A DNA stretch of 64,000 bases from Hesseltinella vesiculosa (taxonomy: Eukaryota > Mucoromycota > Mucoromycetes > Mucorales > Cunninghamellaceae), in NCBI GenBank assembly GCA_002104935.1, contig MCGT01000046.1:85021-149020 (forward strand), given 5' to 3'. The notes beneath the pieces are model-generated. The model was not told the origin of the DNA, did no database searches, and saw only the letters and a list, made by a program, of their open reading frames with translations. This document shows, in pieces, positions 45,648 through 56,486 of this stretch. A program made the position numbers and the translations under genes. Positions within the stretch are counted from its first letter, which is position 1; each line of letters begins with the position of its first letter.

Positions 45648-46403
45648 GATAGATCGCTTCAGGTAAGAAGAGGATGGACGAAAGCGTGCACAGTAAAAAT
45701 GTTGAACGGGCAAGCGAATCAATTTGATGTTCTTGAAAATGCTGGAGCAAAAAAAAAAGTACAAAAAGAGGGGTTAAAAAAAAAGGTCGGCAGATGCCGA
45801 CTTTATAGTGTTGGTCCACACCATGCCCTTGGCTACCGTGAAAGGGCCATGAAAAGAGATTTGTCATGGGCCAGCCCTGTACGCCCGGGCCATGAATTGG
45901 GATCGCGGGAAACTGGAAGCAAATGCTGGGTGTCATTGACAAACAGCGAGGGCACGGAGGGAAAATGTCAAAAAACGGTCGTTCCAGCTGGTCCGAAAGC
46001 ACGGTCCTGGCTGGTCAGGGCAGCTCCTCGCATCTTTGCAACAAAAATAGCGCAACCAGCCAGAAAGACGAATGTGATATTGTCACTAAACCCACTAAAT
46101 CAATGCTCGTTTCATTGGAGAACACAGGCGCCACTTCTTTGTTCACCGCCATCGACGCCTAGCCTTTTTACTCCCGTCCACGCCATCCCCCGAGTCTTGA
46201 CCACGCCTGCTTCCTTTTTTTTTTAGATAGAGCATCCTTTTGGAATAGGTTATCGTATGGCATTTTTGCAGGTAAAAATATTGTTCGGTTAGGGTTTGAG
46301 AGAGAAACAATCTGATTGGAGGCTGATGTTTCTTTTTTCCAGTTGTGGGCCGTTCACATCTCCTTTTCATTTTCTTCACACTTTTTTACTCAACTTATTT
46401 TCC
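45648..46403. other. Divergent intergenic region, aminotransferase / Ert1-AcuK
   Basis: 756 bp, no gene seen. Probable bidirectional promoter region; no specific operator recognised. Confidence 0.5.
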
Positions 46404-48251
46404 ATGGCCGATCCAAGCCAAGCTATGGAGAATAATCCTGTCGAACCAAATAAACCACCTAATCCAGCGCTGGCAGGCGAAAGTATAAATGATACAAACA
46501 ATGATGCCAAAAAGAAACGCACAGGTCCTAAACGACGAAAAGTCACTCATGGTAACATTGTTTATTTTTCAAAACAAATGCTATTCATTTTTTGATATTT
46601 AATTTACTTTCTTCAACTGCTTATAGCATGTGTGTATTGTCGAAGATCCCACATGACCTGCGATGATGGTAAGAAATAAAAATAAATTGCTCGTTTTGTG
46701 AATGGATGCGCTAATCCCCCCCCCCCCTCGCTACAACACGTTTTGCAGGTCGCCCTTGCCAGCGATGCATCAAACGAAGCATTGGCCACCTCTGTCACGA
46801 TGAGCCAAAGCAATCTGGCAACCCCCAAACACAAAAATCACGAGTTAGCAACAACAATAACACAAGCACTGCAAGCATCGCCTCCAGCACAGCCACCACA
46901 TCCGCCGGCTATGCCAGTGCTCTTTCACAAGGACGTAAGCCAAGACAGGTGCGTGCTTTGGTTTCACAGTGAATGATATATCCTTGTTTATTCTAGCTTT
47001 TGGCGGTAACAGCAACCTTGGTGGCCTCCCGCTGCAATTCTTTGGTCAAATGGGGACTGGCCAATTAACATTTGCCAGTGAGCATATGGGCAATGAAATC
47101 TCGGTGATCAGGTAAACACCCACGAAAGCCTCTTGTATCTATGATCTGATCACTTTATGTTCCAAGTGATTTTTTGGATTCATTGGGCAATGACGCCAAC
47201 GCCATGTATGGCCAGCAGCAAGCTCTTGCCAGCAATCAGAACAATACCAATGCCAGCAACAATGCCTCTGTCAACACTGCCGAGAAATTTTTCTTGACAG
47301 CCGCCGACCCCTCCGATGGTAAGCTGGAGGACCGTTTGACCGAGGTCATCAATGCCAAATATGAGGCCGGTTTCCTCAAACCTTACAATTACGTCAACGG
47401 TTATGCCAGATTGCAGAAATACATGGATAACAAGCAAGTTCTAGCATTTGGAAAGATAGAAAGAAAAAAGCTCATGGCGTATTCCCTTTTGATAGTATGA
47501 CAGCATCGAGTCGACAGCGTATTTTAAATGTCATGGGCACATTTCGACCTGCTTTCCGATCCGTCGCCCAATCATTGACCGATATTGATTTGATTCTGGT
47601 GGAAGAGGCCTTTGAGCGGCTATTGCTGGTATGAAGAGAGGAACAACAACAGGGAAGAGGCACACCGCTGACTCTTCTTTTTTAACCGCATAGGATTACG
47701 ATCGCGTGTTTAGTTCCATGGGTATCCCAGCTTGCTTATGGCGCCGTACAGGTGAAATTTACAAAGGGAATAAGGAATTCGCATCTCTGGTCAATGTTCC
47801 AATTGAAACGTTAAGAGAGGTAGCATTTCCAGCCTTTCAAAAATGGCGGGGCTAATCTGTTTTTTCAATAGGGTCGCCTCTGTATTTACGAATTGATGGC
47901 CGAAGAGTCTGCTGTGAATTACTGGGAGGTAGGTTAAAAACTTGCAGACACATCGATGGGTAAAATGATTGACGTGAACCCCTTCCACTTCTGTGATAGA
48001 AATACGGCAATATCGCTTTTGATCCTGGTCAGAAAGCCGTGCTGACCTCTTGCTTGTTGAAAAACCCAGACCCAGACAACACCAACGTGATTTCTTGCTG
48101 CTTCTCATTTACAATTCGTCGTGACAAGTACAATATTCCTGTAAGTGATCCCCCCCTTTTTTTTTTTTTTTTCGATGGTCAGCCATGATCTCACCAGGTT
48201 TTCTTTCAGACGGTCATCGTGGGCAACTTTTTACCAGTGCAACTTCAGTAG
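46404..48251 (+). CDS. ERT1: Zn2Cys6 transcription factor, Ert1/Rds2/AcuK family (gluconeogenesis regulator)
   Basis: 418 aa, ten exons: 46404-46551, 46627-46668, 46749-46934, 46997-47111, 47167-47433, 47496-47628, 47694-47819, 47872-47928, 48000-48140, 48210-48251. The Zn cluster, Cys residues 51, 54, 61, 67, 70 and 79 (CVYCRRSHMTC...GHLC), follows a basic KKKRTGPKRRKVTH. Family hallmarks are EVINAKYEAGFLKPYNYVNG, SVAQSLTDIDLILVEEAFER and a C-terminal PAS-like part (ACLWRRTGEIYKGNKEF, FTIRRDKYNIP, VGNFLP). Orthologues switch on gluconeogenic genes on ethanol or acetate (family knowledge). Exon 5 appears to end at a GC donor (AA|gcaagt). The window also encodes a Jen-type carboxylate transporter, a plausible but untested target. 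Confidence 0.92.
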
Positions 48252-48443
48252 CCCAAGTGTATTATTATCCATTCAATCCACCTCGTACAAACACAGTTTT
48301 TTCATCTCTTTTTTTTTTTTTTTGTTTATCGTTATTGTAGACAGATGAATCTGGTAGTAAATTTTGATCACAAAAAAAAAAAAAAAAATAGACGGACAGG
48401 TCCACTGGATTTTATTGAGGGGAAGGCAAGGAATCGAGGAGCA

Positions 48444-49624
48444 TCACTTTTTTCGGGTAGCCTTCATCTTTGCTGAGCAGGTAGCACAATACCATTTGCC
48501 TTTGGGCACTGTTTTAAGATTGACACAAGCTAAATGGAACCATTCCAGATCACACTGAGAAAGCCGGGAAAAAAAAAGCAAGGGGTAAGTCTCCTGGTTC
48601 AGGGCATACTACTGCAGAGGCTTACATCGTCATTGTCACACCCCACCATTTCACCAAAGGATACTTGCTGACAATAACAGTAAACAGGTTCGCTAGGATC
48701 AACAGCATCAGAAGCCGTCCTATCAGAAAAAAACGTGAGCTGGGTTTTGCGAGGTTGGGTCATTCGAAGTACGTTTTGCGGTTGATGCCGTTCTTGCTGG
48801 CTGTGGCCTTGCCTTTATCTTTGCTGTCTTTAGATTTTTGATCTTTGCTTGCTTTCGACGTTGCTTCGTCTTTGGTAGTTTTTCGTTCTAAAAAAAAACG
48901 TAAGTTCAACCAGGCGCAAGTGGTGTAAGAAGCGTCCGCCTTCCAAGGAACCTACTTTTCGATGATGGGTCTTTAAAGAGCAAGAGTGAGTGATGTTTTC
49001 CCCTTTTCCTTCAGCAGATACATACCTCGCTTATCGGTTTTTTCTTTTCTATCTTGACGTTTCAAATGAGCAATGGCACGATCGCGAATTTCAATGTTTT
49101 CCTTGAGAAATCGAGAAGAAGGGGTCATGCCAGGGAGGCTAGTGATACGATCGGGCCAGCCATTGTGATCCTCTTCAAACTTGACCAAGTCAGCATCCAG
49201 GCGGTTGCAGTGGCGTTGTACGGCATCAAATGTTGCTTTGGCTAGAGTGACTTTTTCTTCGCCTCGCTGTAAGGCTTCGGTCAAGAGCATGGCAAAATGT
49301 CGTAACCGTTCGTTTCGAGCAGTGGCATCATATTCTTGAATGTGGTCAATAAGATCAATGGCTTTCTTGGATGTGGTTTCGACAAGTTCTGCGATGCAAA
49401 AGAAAAGGGATGACAGTGAGCATTCAAGACGAGTTCTTCACGATGGTTGAAACCTTGAGAGTATCCGTCCAATTCTCGCAGCAGAGTAAAGTTGCGTTGT
49501 AATTCAATAGGTAGTGACTCGATGGCTACGGGGAAAGAGAACGCTGAGGCTCAGATCACCTCAATGTTGGTCACTTACTGTCAATATAATCGTCCAAGTA
49601 AACTAAACCGTCAGCAGACTTCAT
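48444..49624 (-). CDS. ING-family PHD-finger protein (H3K4me3 reader)
   Basis: 271 aa, seven exons on the minus strand: 49579-49624, 49454-49525, 49026-49388, 48956-48970 (15 nt), 48773-48887, 48626-48719, 48444-48554. The N-terminal ING helix domain contains [20 protein letters not shown] and [11 protein letters not shown] Lys/Ser/Thr-rich linker leads to a C-terminal PHD finger (about 218-261). It begins [19 protein letters not shown], continues EWFHLACV and ends GKWYCATC, giving Cys4-His-Cys3. ING proteins target HAT or HDAC complexes to H3K4me3 (family knowledge). Which complex (NuA4, NuA3 or Rpd3L) cannot be decided here. Divergent to the first Fanzor gene. Confidence 0.92.
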
Positions 49625-50229
49625 GTTGATCAAAAGGAGGAGCAAAAGCAAATGGTTGAAAATGTGAAGGATTTTGAAACGCAGATTCTCACACCACGGG
49701 AAATGCGAAATGGTGAGCCAATTAAAAACGCAGTAATATTGAAAATACTAAAGTGAGGAAGCGCGATTAAACCAACAAGACGAGGTACAAAAATACCATG
49801 AAGATTAGCACTGGTTCATGAAGGCGCCGTGAATGGAGAAAAGAAAAAGTGAGAGTTGCTGCATGCACTTTTCCTTTTTAAGTTCGCATTCAATGGGTTA
49901 TATTTATCATCAATACAAAAATGAATACTTTCCACTTCAAACCCGTTCAAGTTACCAAACTGGATATTCGTCGTTTGACTTTTCATCTCGTGATCTGGAA
50001 GTATCATGCCCCACTTATTCCTTGTATTCTTGAAGGTTGAAAAGGTAGTAAATAAACAAATCCTTCCTACAGACTTTGCAGGAGAGAGAGAGAGAGAGGC
50101 AGAGGGTGCCAGAGACAAGAAAAACAACGAGCGGGGTTAATTGAAAAGGGCGTGCCGCGTTCAAAGAGTTCTTTTTCTTTCTATTACTTTTTTTTTACAG
50201 CCTTGCTTCAGCATTTACTTACATTTAAA
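49625..50229. other. Divergent intergenic region, ING / Fanzor-1
   Basis: 605 bp. Contains a short GA repeat (about 50082-50097) and no recognised gene. No inverted terminal repeats were seen bordering the Fanzor gene. Confidence 0.5.
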
Positions 50230-53200
50230 ATGGGGCGTCATATAAGAAGAAGGCAATTACGAATAGATGCAAATAAGACTTGGTTGTATAACTTGAAAAT
50301 GAGAAAATATTACATTCTCAAAGGTTTGACCTTGTTTGTTTATTTTTTAAAACGCGTTGCTTCATGATCTCATTCTCTTCCATTAGGTTTAAAGTGTACA
50401 TTGTGCCATGGATTAGGGCACAAGCGAGCAGATTGTCCATTCAACCGTTAGTATTGATCGCCCCTACATTGCCAGTTTCTAACATTTACTTTAAAGGTGG
50501 CAAACGGAAGTCCAAAACCCAGCTCAAAAGGGCCAACAAGCTTCTACGTAAGGCTGGCTCCATGGCCCGCAGGGAAAAGCAAAAGAACCCTGATGGAAAA
50601 AAAAGGGCCAAAAAATTCAAGTTGAAGGATCTCCAGTCTCTCTTGCTTGGTACCAATTTCAAAACCCGTGTTCGCAAGATATCTCTTTGTAATGCTCTTA
50701 ACATGACCCAAGACAATATCCAAGACCAACGCCAAGCAAAGATGGACGTCCAAGAAACCATCCTCCTATGGGTCGATCACATCCGCTATGTCTCAATCTG
50801 CGCCCAGTCGTTCTTCAGCTATTATGTTCTGCATGTCATGTCTGAGGGTTCTGTGGTCAACGATACTGTATTCTGTAAAGATTTTTTCTATGGGATCTGC
50901 CAACTGGTGACTGGCAAGGCTGTGACCTCCCCCAACTCGAACATACCTGATCCTACAGCAATGTATCACCATTACCAGTCTCTCTTGGGTGACTGCCGCT
51001 TCGAACTATATTGGATCAAGGGTGCTAGTAACATGATTTCTGAAATGGCGGATGAGTTAGCCCAAATCAATCTCTTGGCTGTGACTGAACGTTTTGAAGA
51101 AAAGTGTATCAAGTATATTCGCTTTCGCTTGGTCAACACCCTCAAGGATCAGCTGTCTGAAGGCCAGGTCAGTAAGAAAGAGAGAGAAAGTAAGAAGGCG
51201 CGAGTTGCTCACTTTTTTTTTTTTTTTTGACATAGGAAATGCCAAAGTCCGGTTATATTATGAACGCATGCCAGAATATTTACGACACTGTCACCCGTCA
51301 AGAAAAAGTTGAGCCACTGTCAGAAAATAGCCCTGATCTCTTGCGAACGATCGTCTCAACATTTATCTCAACCCTGAACTTTGGTCCAAGTCCAGTTACG
51401 CTGAAGGAACTTACTGCAAGCCCCGGAACATATTTGCAAGTACTTTACCGACTATTGCAAGAAATGGAACAAGGCAACGACCTGGAACCATCTGAGATTG
51501 GGCATGGCGATGTGCATGATCAAATGGACACAATCACCATGAAGCTCTTACTATCATCTAACATGGACTATCAGGTGCTGCCTCGTCGCTGTCGCCAAAG
51601 AGTATTCAAGGGCATGATGCAATTGCTGGAGCACCCAGACAATCCAATTGACATCCCCTGGAGTCTACCGGAAGAATTTAAGACCTGGCTGTCAGATCTC
51701 GTCCTTGGCCTTCGTGTAAAGTTGGCAAACTCCAAGGCGAAACTGGCTGGCACTGACATATCAGCAGACCTTTGCTTCTCCTCCTCCACCATGAGGCAAT
51801 CCAAGTCAACAGCCCTCTTTTCCCTTGTGCCGACTTTGTCCTTTCGTCGCCGGTTTATCACTTTGGATGCCTACTCATTTCGGTCAATTCTCAAGCAAGC
51901 CGGTATAAACGTGACTGTGCCGTCAGGTGTCAATACTCATCCTTATACCCGCCTTGCTCGCGATGCCACTCTCTTTTTCACCTACCTGGACTTTCAGAAG
52001 GCTCGTCTTCGAAAATGGTAACCGAGTAACATTGTGAAAATGGCAGGAATCGTGACTGATTTTTTTTTAGTACTGCCGCACTTTTGCATTATCCAACGCT
52101 CACTGAAACTGACAGCGACAGTGATGATGACGCTGATGGTGCTGATCCCGATGTTGACAACGGTGATGCCGAAGATGATAGTGGCAGTGTTACTGATGGA
52201 GATGCTAATGACATCGGCAACCCTGCTGGCGGCTCTGATGGTGCTCACAATACCCCATCGGAGGGCGAAAGCGACGATGGTGATCAAGATCAAGGCAGAT
52301 TTACTGACGAGACAACACGCCAGGACGATGGCAGCGATACTCAATTGAGTGAAATCGATAGTAGCGATGAAGAGGAAAATGATGACCCTGCCTCCTTGGT
52401 ATTTTCCAACCGTGTTCGCACTGATGGGCTTCAATTGGAATTTATCTATGGCAAGCGCGCACCCCAAATTGAACTTCCTGATCTCGAAATGGACGACTTG
52501 CATGGTGAACCACAAGAACGTATGCAGCTGTATGGAGTCGATCCAGGACATAGTGAGCTTTACACATCTGCTCAAGAAGACAAGCACCTCCCGGGAAATG
52601 ATCGCACTGCCCCTGGCACTGAGCACAGCAGCAACAGCACCAACGGTTGGCATGGTCGGTACATGCGATTCTCGAATAATGAATGGCTATCTCTCTCTGG
52701 TCGACATGGGCGCTCATGCAATCGCAAACGTTGGCTCAAAGATTCTGGCATGGAGGAGATTCTCACGCGCATACCACCAGCAAAAACTAGCCATCCTGAC
52801 CGCTTCATTCAGCGCACCATCTACGTATTCCAACACCTTGATGATATCACCGAACATTTTGCTGATGACTATAGCCTGCATCGGTTCCTGGACTATTGTG
52901 GGGACAAGAAGATGTGCGCAGAAGTCGTCAACCACTTCGTCCATGGTGGTAACAAGTACAAACACCAGAAGGAAGACTATGATAGGTATGCACTACACAA
53001 AAAAAGGTGTGACGCCTGGACTAACTTTTTTTATAGCCGCAAACTTCCAGTGATTGCCTATGGTGGTGCATTGTTTGCGCAAACCCGTAGAGGGAAAAAG
53101 TCCACTCGCTCCGGAAAAGTGTACAAAGCACTCAAAATAGCGGAAAAGCAAGGGTTACTTCTTGTTACAAAAACAAATGAATACAACACAAGCAAGGTAA

Positions 53201-53552
53201 ATCATGAGGAGAGGGAGAAATGAAGCGCAAAATGACCTTTTTTTTCTATCTCATTTTTTTACAGGTCTGTCTAATGTGTGATGAAAAAGACCTTGAACAC
53301 AAGACCGTCGGTGACCCATTCCTGCGAGGTGCAAGCATGTCTTTGTGGTCGGTTCTACAATGCCAACACTGTAAAATCAACTGGGACAGGGACAAGCTTG
53401 CGGCTTGGAATATGTTGCGTCTTGGCAAGACTGCCCTCCAAGGATTGCCTCGCCCAGCGTTGTTCTGCCCACCACGATCCACCTCCACCGACCAATCATC
53501 ACCACACCAACAAAATTCAGCAGTTGCTTCTTCGTCTCGGGACCCTCACTAA
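50230..53552 (+). CDS. Fanzor-type (TnpB-like) RNA-guided nuclease homologue, Fanzor-1
   Basis: 989 aa, seven exons: 50230-50323, 50387-50446, 50497-51167, 51236-52017, 52071-52985, 53037-53196, 53265-53552. A zinc knuckle CTLCHGLGHKRADC (C35, C38, H43, C48) starts the protein. A basic helix region and a long helical part (about 60-535) follow, then an acidic stretch (about 545-640) and the C-terminal nuclease: GVDPGHSELYTS (D693), the NEYNTSK glutamate (E889), zinc ribbon CLMC...CQHC (896-930) and DRDKLAAWNM (D937). This is the RuvC layout of Fanzor proteins, with Glu in the NE-x-x-TS box rather than the usual RuvC-II place. Relatives cut DNA guided by an RNA from the gene's 3' region; activity here is inferred. 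No premature stop. A 51-nt intron (52986-53036) is in frame and could be retained. Confidence 0.9.
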
Positions 53553-53722
53553 TGAATATCTTTACCTCGCTGGCCAAAAAACCAGCTTATTCACGTAAGC
53601 CTGAGGCAGAATTTGAAGAGGAAATGCTGATTTTTTTTTTTTTGGCAGGTTTCTGTGGAAAAAAGTCTTTTTTGGCTTTGTTTTTTTTTTTTTTTTTTTC
53701 CTTCTTCACCTTTGGTAGCATC

Positions 53723-56117
53723 ATGGAGATACCAGATCCTCTTGAAGACTTTGAATCTTTCCAGAAATCATTGTTTCGATCACTTGTTTCAGCAAGCAAT
53801 GCTGCCAACAGCATTCCTTTTGCCGAAATTGGCTTCTTTCGATCACTTGATCGAGAATTTGCCAACGATCTGGACCTGGCGAGCGCTACGATCTTGTCCA
53901 CCGCCAACAAACTCACGAACCATACTGCCCTGGAACTTGGAATGCAAGACAGTGAGGTTTCCATTGAAGACATTGACGATATAAACGATCGCTTCTTTGG
54001 TGTGATTGATGTCGTAGACAGCTTATACGAGCGCGTGGTTAGTTCATAGTTCATCCCCTCTTTCTTCCTCCTCCGTTTTCTTCAGTTTGCATTAGTGACG
54101 ACGATAGACTAATTTTTTTTTGTCCCAATCTCTCTTTTTAATAGGATCTTACTTTGGACGAACTTGCCGGCCGAGCAAAAAACACCAATGTCAGCGATTT
54201 TGCCACCAATCGAGGCTTGACCAAACTATCGACAACGACGGAAAATGGCAGCCGCCTCGAATACAAGCTGTTGCATGCCAATATTGTTCGCCCTCAATTG
54301 AAATTCAAGGATAAGGTCGACAATTCTCTGACCACGCCCTTTGTCTTGAAGATCCATGACAAGCCCAATGCCCAAGTGCCACTGTCATTGCCCTCTGCCG
54401 GAGAACTGGCGGCCAACCCTTATACCTATGAAATCGAACATCTCAACTACCCTGGCCACCTCTTCCAATCCCGTGAGCCCGTGTCCTACTCCTCCTTTGA
54501 CAAGACACAAGCAGCCTGGATTGACACCGAAGAGGAGCTCGACAAGCTCGTTGCTGAGCTTGCATCCGTGCAAGAAATTGCTGTGGATTTGGAACACCAT
54601 GATTACCGCAGTTTCCAAGGCTTCACTTGTTTGATGCAGCTCTCCACCCGCGAAAACGATTATGTCATCGACACGTTAGCGCTGCGCGACGTCCTATGGA
54701 AACTCAACCAAGCTTTTACGGACCCCAACATCGTCAAGGTAATATCAGTGTTATTTTGTTTCTTTGAATGGCATCGAAAGGGCATAAATTTATGCTGATC
54801 ATTTCTTCTCACCTCAGGTGTTCCACGGTGCAACCAGCGATATCATTTGGCTGCAGCAAGATTTTGGATTGTACATTGTCGATTTGTTTGATACTTATGA
54901 TGCCACCAAGGTCCTGGACTTTCCCAAGCACAGCCTTGCTTACCTATTAGAAAAATACTGCCAGGTCCTAGCCGACAAAAAGTACCAATTGGCAGACTGG
55001 CGCATTCGGTAAATGCCAAGCCTTAGACAAAAATATATCTCTGACCAGCTTTTTTCTATGTAGACCTCTCACCGAAGAAATGCTCAGCTATGCTCGGTCA
55101 GATACGCATTATCTGCTGTATATTTACGACTGTCTCCGTGAAGAACTACTTGCCAAGTCCAACGACAACAACAACTTGCTGCACGCCGTCCTACACCGCT
55201 CCAGTGTCACAAGCGCGTCTACCCATCAAAAGGAAGTGTACGATGCTGACGAAGGCCTCGGCCCCAACGGCTGGAGCGGTCTTTTGCGAAAGCGTAAATA
55301 CCCTATGAACCACCAGCAGATGGCTGTCTTCAAGGTGATTCATCAATGGCGGGACTCGATGGCCCGACAGGAAGATGAATCGCCCCGCTACATTCTCCCC
55401 AACCACATGTTATTTTCCATGGTCGAACGCATGCCAGACGACTCTGCCACTGTTGTTGGCTGCTGTAACCCTTGTCCTCCATGTGTGCGCATGCATGCCC
55501 AGCCTTTGGCCATGGCCATCCAGCGCGCCAAAACCGAAGCTTTGTATAAACCTACAACCCACGCGACTACCCCAGCCCAACCTGCTCGTGCCCCTGAATC
55601 TTCCCTACCCGTCTCTACCTCTCAAAAGCCAAAGGAGGTCAAGCACGTTGACCCAGACGTATTCGACTTGACCAAAGTCCAGCATCACCGTCAACAGCTC
55701 GTCCACCAGTTTGGCTCTGGCCGTTCCAGCTTATTCGATACCAATGCCCGGTCCACTCACACTACCCAGCCCACAAATGACGAATCCTCCGCCTTGGCGG
55801 TAGCTCGACACATCCGTGCTACTTTAACCGTACGACTCCCAGTCGAGGACCTACGCATCAAGGCTGTCTACGATGCTGCTCAGCTGCAAGCTCAACAAAA
55901 CAATGCCCAAAACAGCGAAAACGCCGATGACGAACATGTCTTCGTTTCCAAAGAAAAGCGATCCACGAAGAAAAAGAGCAAAAAGCAAACCGCCAACAAC
56001 AAAGACACCGATGGTTCAAAGAAAGCAGGCCACAAGCGAACCGTACAAGATGACAACGATGATGTGTTGATCATCAAGGACTTTGGGGGCCGCAAGAAAA
56101 AGTCGAAGCGCGCTTGA
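53723..56117 (+). CDS. RRP6: Nuclear exosome 3'-5' exoribonuclease Rrp6/EXOSC10
   Basis: 717 aa, exons 53723-54037, 54145-54738, 54818-55008 and 55064-56117. An N-terminal PMC2NT-type helical region (cofactor Rrp47 binding in yeast) precedes the DEDDy exonuclease: D253 and E255 ([20 protein letters not shown]), D311 ([14 protein letters not shown]), Y376 and D380 ([14 protein letters not shown]). An HRDC domain follows at about 430-505 ([20 protein letters not shown]), then a Lys-rich, probably nuclear-localising tail. All catalytic residues are present and the length is typical for fungi. It processes and degrades nuclear RNAs with the exosome. It starts only 170 bp after Fanzor-1, on the same strand. 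Confidence 0.96.
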
Positions 56118-56486
56118 TCATCATCCACGCCACCTCCAGCCTACTTTCCACGCACATTCCCTGAATCCTTTACGCTCTCTCTGCTTTATCCTTTTTTGTT
56201 TTTTCTGTTTTTACAAATACTATTGTATTGATTTGCATTTTCATCCTTCATTCTAGTCAATAAACTTTTTGGAAAAAAAAACAATGCAACCTGCCCATTG
56301 TGTAACAAGAAAGAAGGAACAAAAAAGAGGGTCTTGTGACACGCCCGAAACATATTTTTTAAAAAAGGGGCCTTTCCCCAGTTTTGTTTTCCCTCGTTCT
56401 TCCCACTTTTTTCTTTTGTGTTTTGTTGAGTTTGCGCTCTACTTGTATCATTATTTATTTTGTAGACTGTCATAGAGGATCTTTGG
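56118..56486. other. Intergenic RRP6 / F-box gene 6
   Basis: About 370 bp; an AATAAA near 56259 probably ends RRP6. No gene seen. Confidence 0.5.

Noticed and set aside
50387..50446. Zinc knuckle suggesting a retrotransposon Gag protein
   Set aside because: No protease, reverse transcriptase or integrase nearby; the same protein continues into a Fanzor RuvC domain.
52986..53036. Reading the 51-nt in-frame segment of Fanzor-1 as coding
   Set aside because: It has GTATG...ATAG ends, and Fanzor-2 has an intron at the same place and phase; retention remains possible.
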